NCBI GenBank assembly: GCA_964423175.1
Contig: CAYRDM010000027.1
Location: 1 to 7,576, forward strand
Source: JBGQJN01 sp964423175
GTDB lineage: Bacteria > Patescibacteriota > Minisyncoccia > 2-02-FULL-40-12 > IGHO2-01-FULL-4-A
DNA length: 7,576 nt
Direction of reading: 5' to 3'
Below the pieces are notes generated by a model. It made no database searches. It was not told where the DNA came from and was given only the letters and a program-made list of their open reading frames with translations. The translations under genes and the position numbers were made by a program. Numbering within the stretch: the first letter of the stretch is position 1; every line of letters begins with the position of its first letter. Below are positions 6,479 through 7,576 of this stretch, one piece after another.

Positions 6479-6509
6479 AATCAAAAAGAGCCATTGGCTC
6501 TTTTTGATT
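6479..6509. terminator. Bidirectional terminator after rplL
   Basis: Bases 6479-6492 and 6496-6509 form a perfect 14-bp inverted repeat around an ATT loop, with the GC core GAGCC/GGCTC flanked by A5 on the left and T5 on the right. This ends the rplJL transcript 36 bases after the stop codon. The A-tract gives the minus strand its own T-run, so it can also stop leftward transcription from the convergent minus-strand gene. Confidence 0.88.
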
Positions 6510-6518
6510 TTGGGTATT

Positions 6519-6552
6519 AAAAAACCCGCAGGAGTGAGACTCCTTTGCGGGT
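6519..6552 (-). terminator. Terminator of the minus-strand membrane protein gene
   Basis: ACCCGCA (6524-6530) pairs with TGCGGGT (6546-6552), and GGAGT (6531-6535) with ACTCC (6539-6543), giving a 12-bp GC-rich stem with a GAG loop and a two-base bulge (6544-6545). The A-run at 6519-6524 reads as a T-run on the minus strand, placed directly after the stem. There is no T-run on the plus side. It lies about 50 bases beyond the stop of the minus-strand gene. Confidence 0.85.
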
Positions 6553-6600
6553 ATTATCTGGCAGACTCCGGGATTTTAACTTGCTGTTGTTTATGGTTCA

Positions 6601-6870
6601 TCAACCTCTCCGACTGAATCTGTACGCGGTTCTGGTTTCAAAGCTACTCCCGCTAAATGCGAATATCCAGGCGATTACGCAAAGCACAGGATTGGTGTGC
6701 CAGTAAACCGTGGTTGCCAGAATTGCCACTGTAAGATGCGGGGCAAAAAGCCAGCCCAACCATCCCAGTAGTCCAAAAGAGCTAACTGTCCCAACAAAAA
6801 ACATTGTGATTCTAGGAAATAGAGCTATACAAATCAGAAATAAAATACCATGGTGTTGCCAGAAGCTCAT
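6601..6870 (-). CDS. Small multi-pass membrane protein, function unknown
   Basis: An 89-residue hydrophobic protein read leftward from ATG at 6868-6870 to TGA at 6601-6603. Three hydrophobic stretches are visible, about residues 8-28, 30-57 (containing GLLGWLGWLFAP) and 60-75, followed by a polar, basic C-terminus ending FSRRG. The start is supported by GGAGG (6877-6881) six bases upstream, and the gene has its own sigma70-type promoter and a terminator on the same strand, so it is a complete monocistronic unit. The sequence resembles small hypothetical membrane proteins I associate with Patescibacteria, but no named family or function can be given. It has no catalytic motif. It is divergent from the hydrolase gene and convergent with rplJL, so it is probably not functionally tied to the stalk operon. 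Confidence 0.8.
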   Translation of the reverse strand: MSFWQHHGILFLICIALFPRITMFFVGTVSSFGLLGWLGWLFAPHLTVAILATTVYWHTNPVLCVIAWIFAFSGSSFETRTAYRFSRRG

Positions 6871-6888
6871 CGGGTACCTCCGTGTGTT

Positions 6889-6917
6889 TTTATATCACTT
6901 AGGGTTTAATCGGTCAA
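6889..6917 (-). promoter_or_regulatory. Promoter of the minus-strand membrane protein gene
   Basis: On the minus strand TTGACC (6917 to 6912) and TATAAA (6894 to 6889) are 17 bases apart, each matching the consensus at 5 of 6 positions, with a TG one base before the -10. Transcription should start near 6882-6885, leaving only about 12-15 bases before the start codon, just enough for the GGAGG ribosome site. Confidence 0.7.
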
Positions 6918-6927
6918 GTTTTGAGGA

Positions 6928-6954
6928 TTGACATAACTCAGAATAAGTTATAAT
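6928..6954 (+). promoter_or_regulatory. Promoter of the metallo-hydrolase gene
   Basis: A perfect TTGACA (6928-6933) and a perfect TATAAT (6949-6954) are separated by 15 bases, shorter than the ideal 17. The alternative -10 TAATAT (6951-6956) gives a 17-base spacer but a weaker match. The two -35 boxes of the divergent promoters lie 10 bases apart (6912-6917 and 6928-6933), so a regulator binding between them would affect both genes. Confidence 0.65.
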
Positions 6955-6995
6955 ATATAGTGGTATTGTTCCTTTATAAAACAGGAGGAAATAAC

Positions 6996-7576
6996 ATGTT
7001 TAAGATCAAGTTTTGGGGTGTTAGAGGAAGTGTGCCTTCGCCACTTTCTCCGGCGGTTGTTCAGGCCAAAATCACTTCAGCGCACGATGCTTTAGCGTCA
7101 GGTGAGTACCAAGATATCAGAGACATGCCTATTTGGATGAGAAGTACCTACGGCGGTAATACGACATGTGTTGAGGTCGTTTGCGGCAGCAAACGTTTCA
7201 TACTTGATATGGGTACTGGAATCAGGGAATTAGGCAATTCTCTTTTTCCGGAGATGAAAAAAAACGGTGGTCTAGACATTACTTTTTTATTGAGCCATGT
7301 CCATTGGGATCATATTCAAGGTCTGCCGTTTTTCGGACCCCTCTACATTAATAAGATAGACGCGAAAAATAAGTTTAAGTTTATGGGTGGACTTGATTGG
7401 GAGAAGTCTTTAGAGGCTTGCCTGATGGGTCAGATGGATGCCCCTCTTTTCCCCGTTAGATTCGGAGAAATTAAAAGAATTGTTCATGAAATGGATTTTC
7501 AAGGAGTCAATGATCGGATGAGCTTAGGCTTATGCGATGGTATTTCTGAATCCGGGAACGATATCATAAATATCTC
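6996..7576 (+). CDS. Metallo-beta-lactamase-fold hydrolase, 3'-truncated
   Basis: The first 193 codons of a protein that runs off the window with no stop. The start is ATG at 6996, with a perfect AGGAGG (6983-6988) 7 bases before it. Landmarks are FWGVRGSVPSP (6-16), YGGNTTCVEV (52-61), ILDMGTGIRELG (69-80) and the metal-binding HVHWDH (101-106) leading into GLPFFGPLY (109-117). The HxHxDH motif binds two metal ions, usually zinc, in this superfamily. The FWGVRGS start and the YGGNT motif place it with the PhnP/cyclic-phosphodiesterase-like group (COG1235 type) rather than true beta-lactamases. Later ligands and the C-terminal half are outside the window, so the substrate (cyclic nucleotide, phosphodiester or other) cannot be named. 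A segment at about 24-50 lengthens the loop between the first two motifs. It has its own promoter and is not part of the stalk operon. Confidence 0.88.
   Translation, partial: MFKIKFWGVRGSVPSPLSPAVVQAKITSAHDALASGEYQDIRDMPIWMRSTYGGNTTCVEVVCGSKRFILDMGTGIRELGNSLFPEMKKNGGLDITFLLSHVHWDHIQGLPFFGPLYINKIDAKNKFKFMGGLDWEKSLEACLMGQMDAPLFPVRFGEIKRIVHEMDFQGVNDRMSLGLCDGISESGNDIINI

Noticed and set aside
6524..6600. Possible tRNA or small RNA in the rplL-membrane protein gap
   Set aside because: The GC-rich stem is explained by a minus-strand terminator, and no cloverleaf arms or T-loop GGTTCGA-like motif can be drawn in the rest.
6710..6931. Plus-strand 73-codon open frame opposite the small membrane protein gene
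   Set aside because: It lies antisense to a gene with promoter, Shine-Dalgarno sequence and terminator. It has no ribosome site of its own, and its translation is not protein-like.

Overview
The window looks like a chromosomal segment of a Candidate Phyla Radiation (Patescibacteria) bacterium, probably from the Parcubacteria side. This is inferred from gene content, not from a marker search. The signs are a long S74-type surface fibre with a Ser/Pro/Thr-rich tail, an O-antigen-ligase-like membrane protein fused to TPR repeats, a roughly 100-residue VirB2/TrbC-like pilin ending in an INPDL motif, moderately AT-rich DNA, and several genes with no Shine-Dalgarno sequence. There is no sign of a plasmid, prophage, transposon or CRISPR array.

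Layout, left to right. (1) 2-1459 is the 3' part of a fibre-like surface protein with a chaperone-of-endosialidase (peptidase S74) domain. (2) 1460-1594 is an intergenic stretch with a good sigma70-type promoter. (3) 1595-5363 is a tight three-gene run: an O-antigen-ligase/TPR membrane protein, the lytic transglycosylase MltG, and a small two-helix pilin. The gaps are 14 and 5 bases. (4) 5364-6509 is a ribosomal stalk operon, rplJ-rplL, with an L10-type leader upstream and a strong terminator downstream. (5) 6518-6870 is a minus-strand gene for a small membrane protein with its own promoter, Shine-Dalgarno sequence and terminator. (6) 6889-6995 is a divergent promoter region. (7) 6996-7576 is the 5' part of a metallo-beta-lactamase-fold hydrolase gene that runs off the window.

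How the genes fit together. The left two thirds is envelope and surface biology: a secreted fibre, a polysaccharide ligase or polymerase, a peptidoglycan-cleaving enzyme and a pilin. The middle is translation machinery. The L10/L12 operon carries the most interesting regulatory architecture. The leader can form a kink-turn aptamer, and its 5' strand is also perfectly complementary to the 5' arm of an intrinsic terminator just before rplJ, which is a textbook attenuation switch. Between rplJ and rplL a hairpin holds a Shine-Dalgarno-like AAGGGGG followed by a 7-codon ORF whose stop overlaps the rplL start codon. This could be a translational-coupling device for making extra L12. A third unexplained structure is a perfect 13-bp stem plus T-run, shaped like a terminator, inside the first codons of mltG.

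No wholly new multi-gene system is evident. The best candidates for undescribed biology are these RNA-level control elements.
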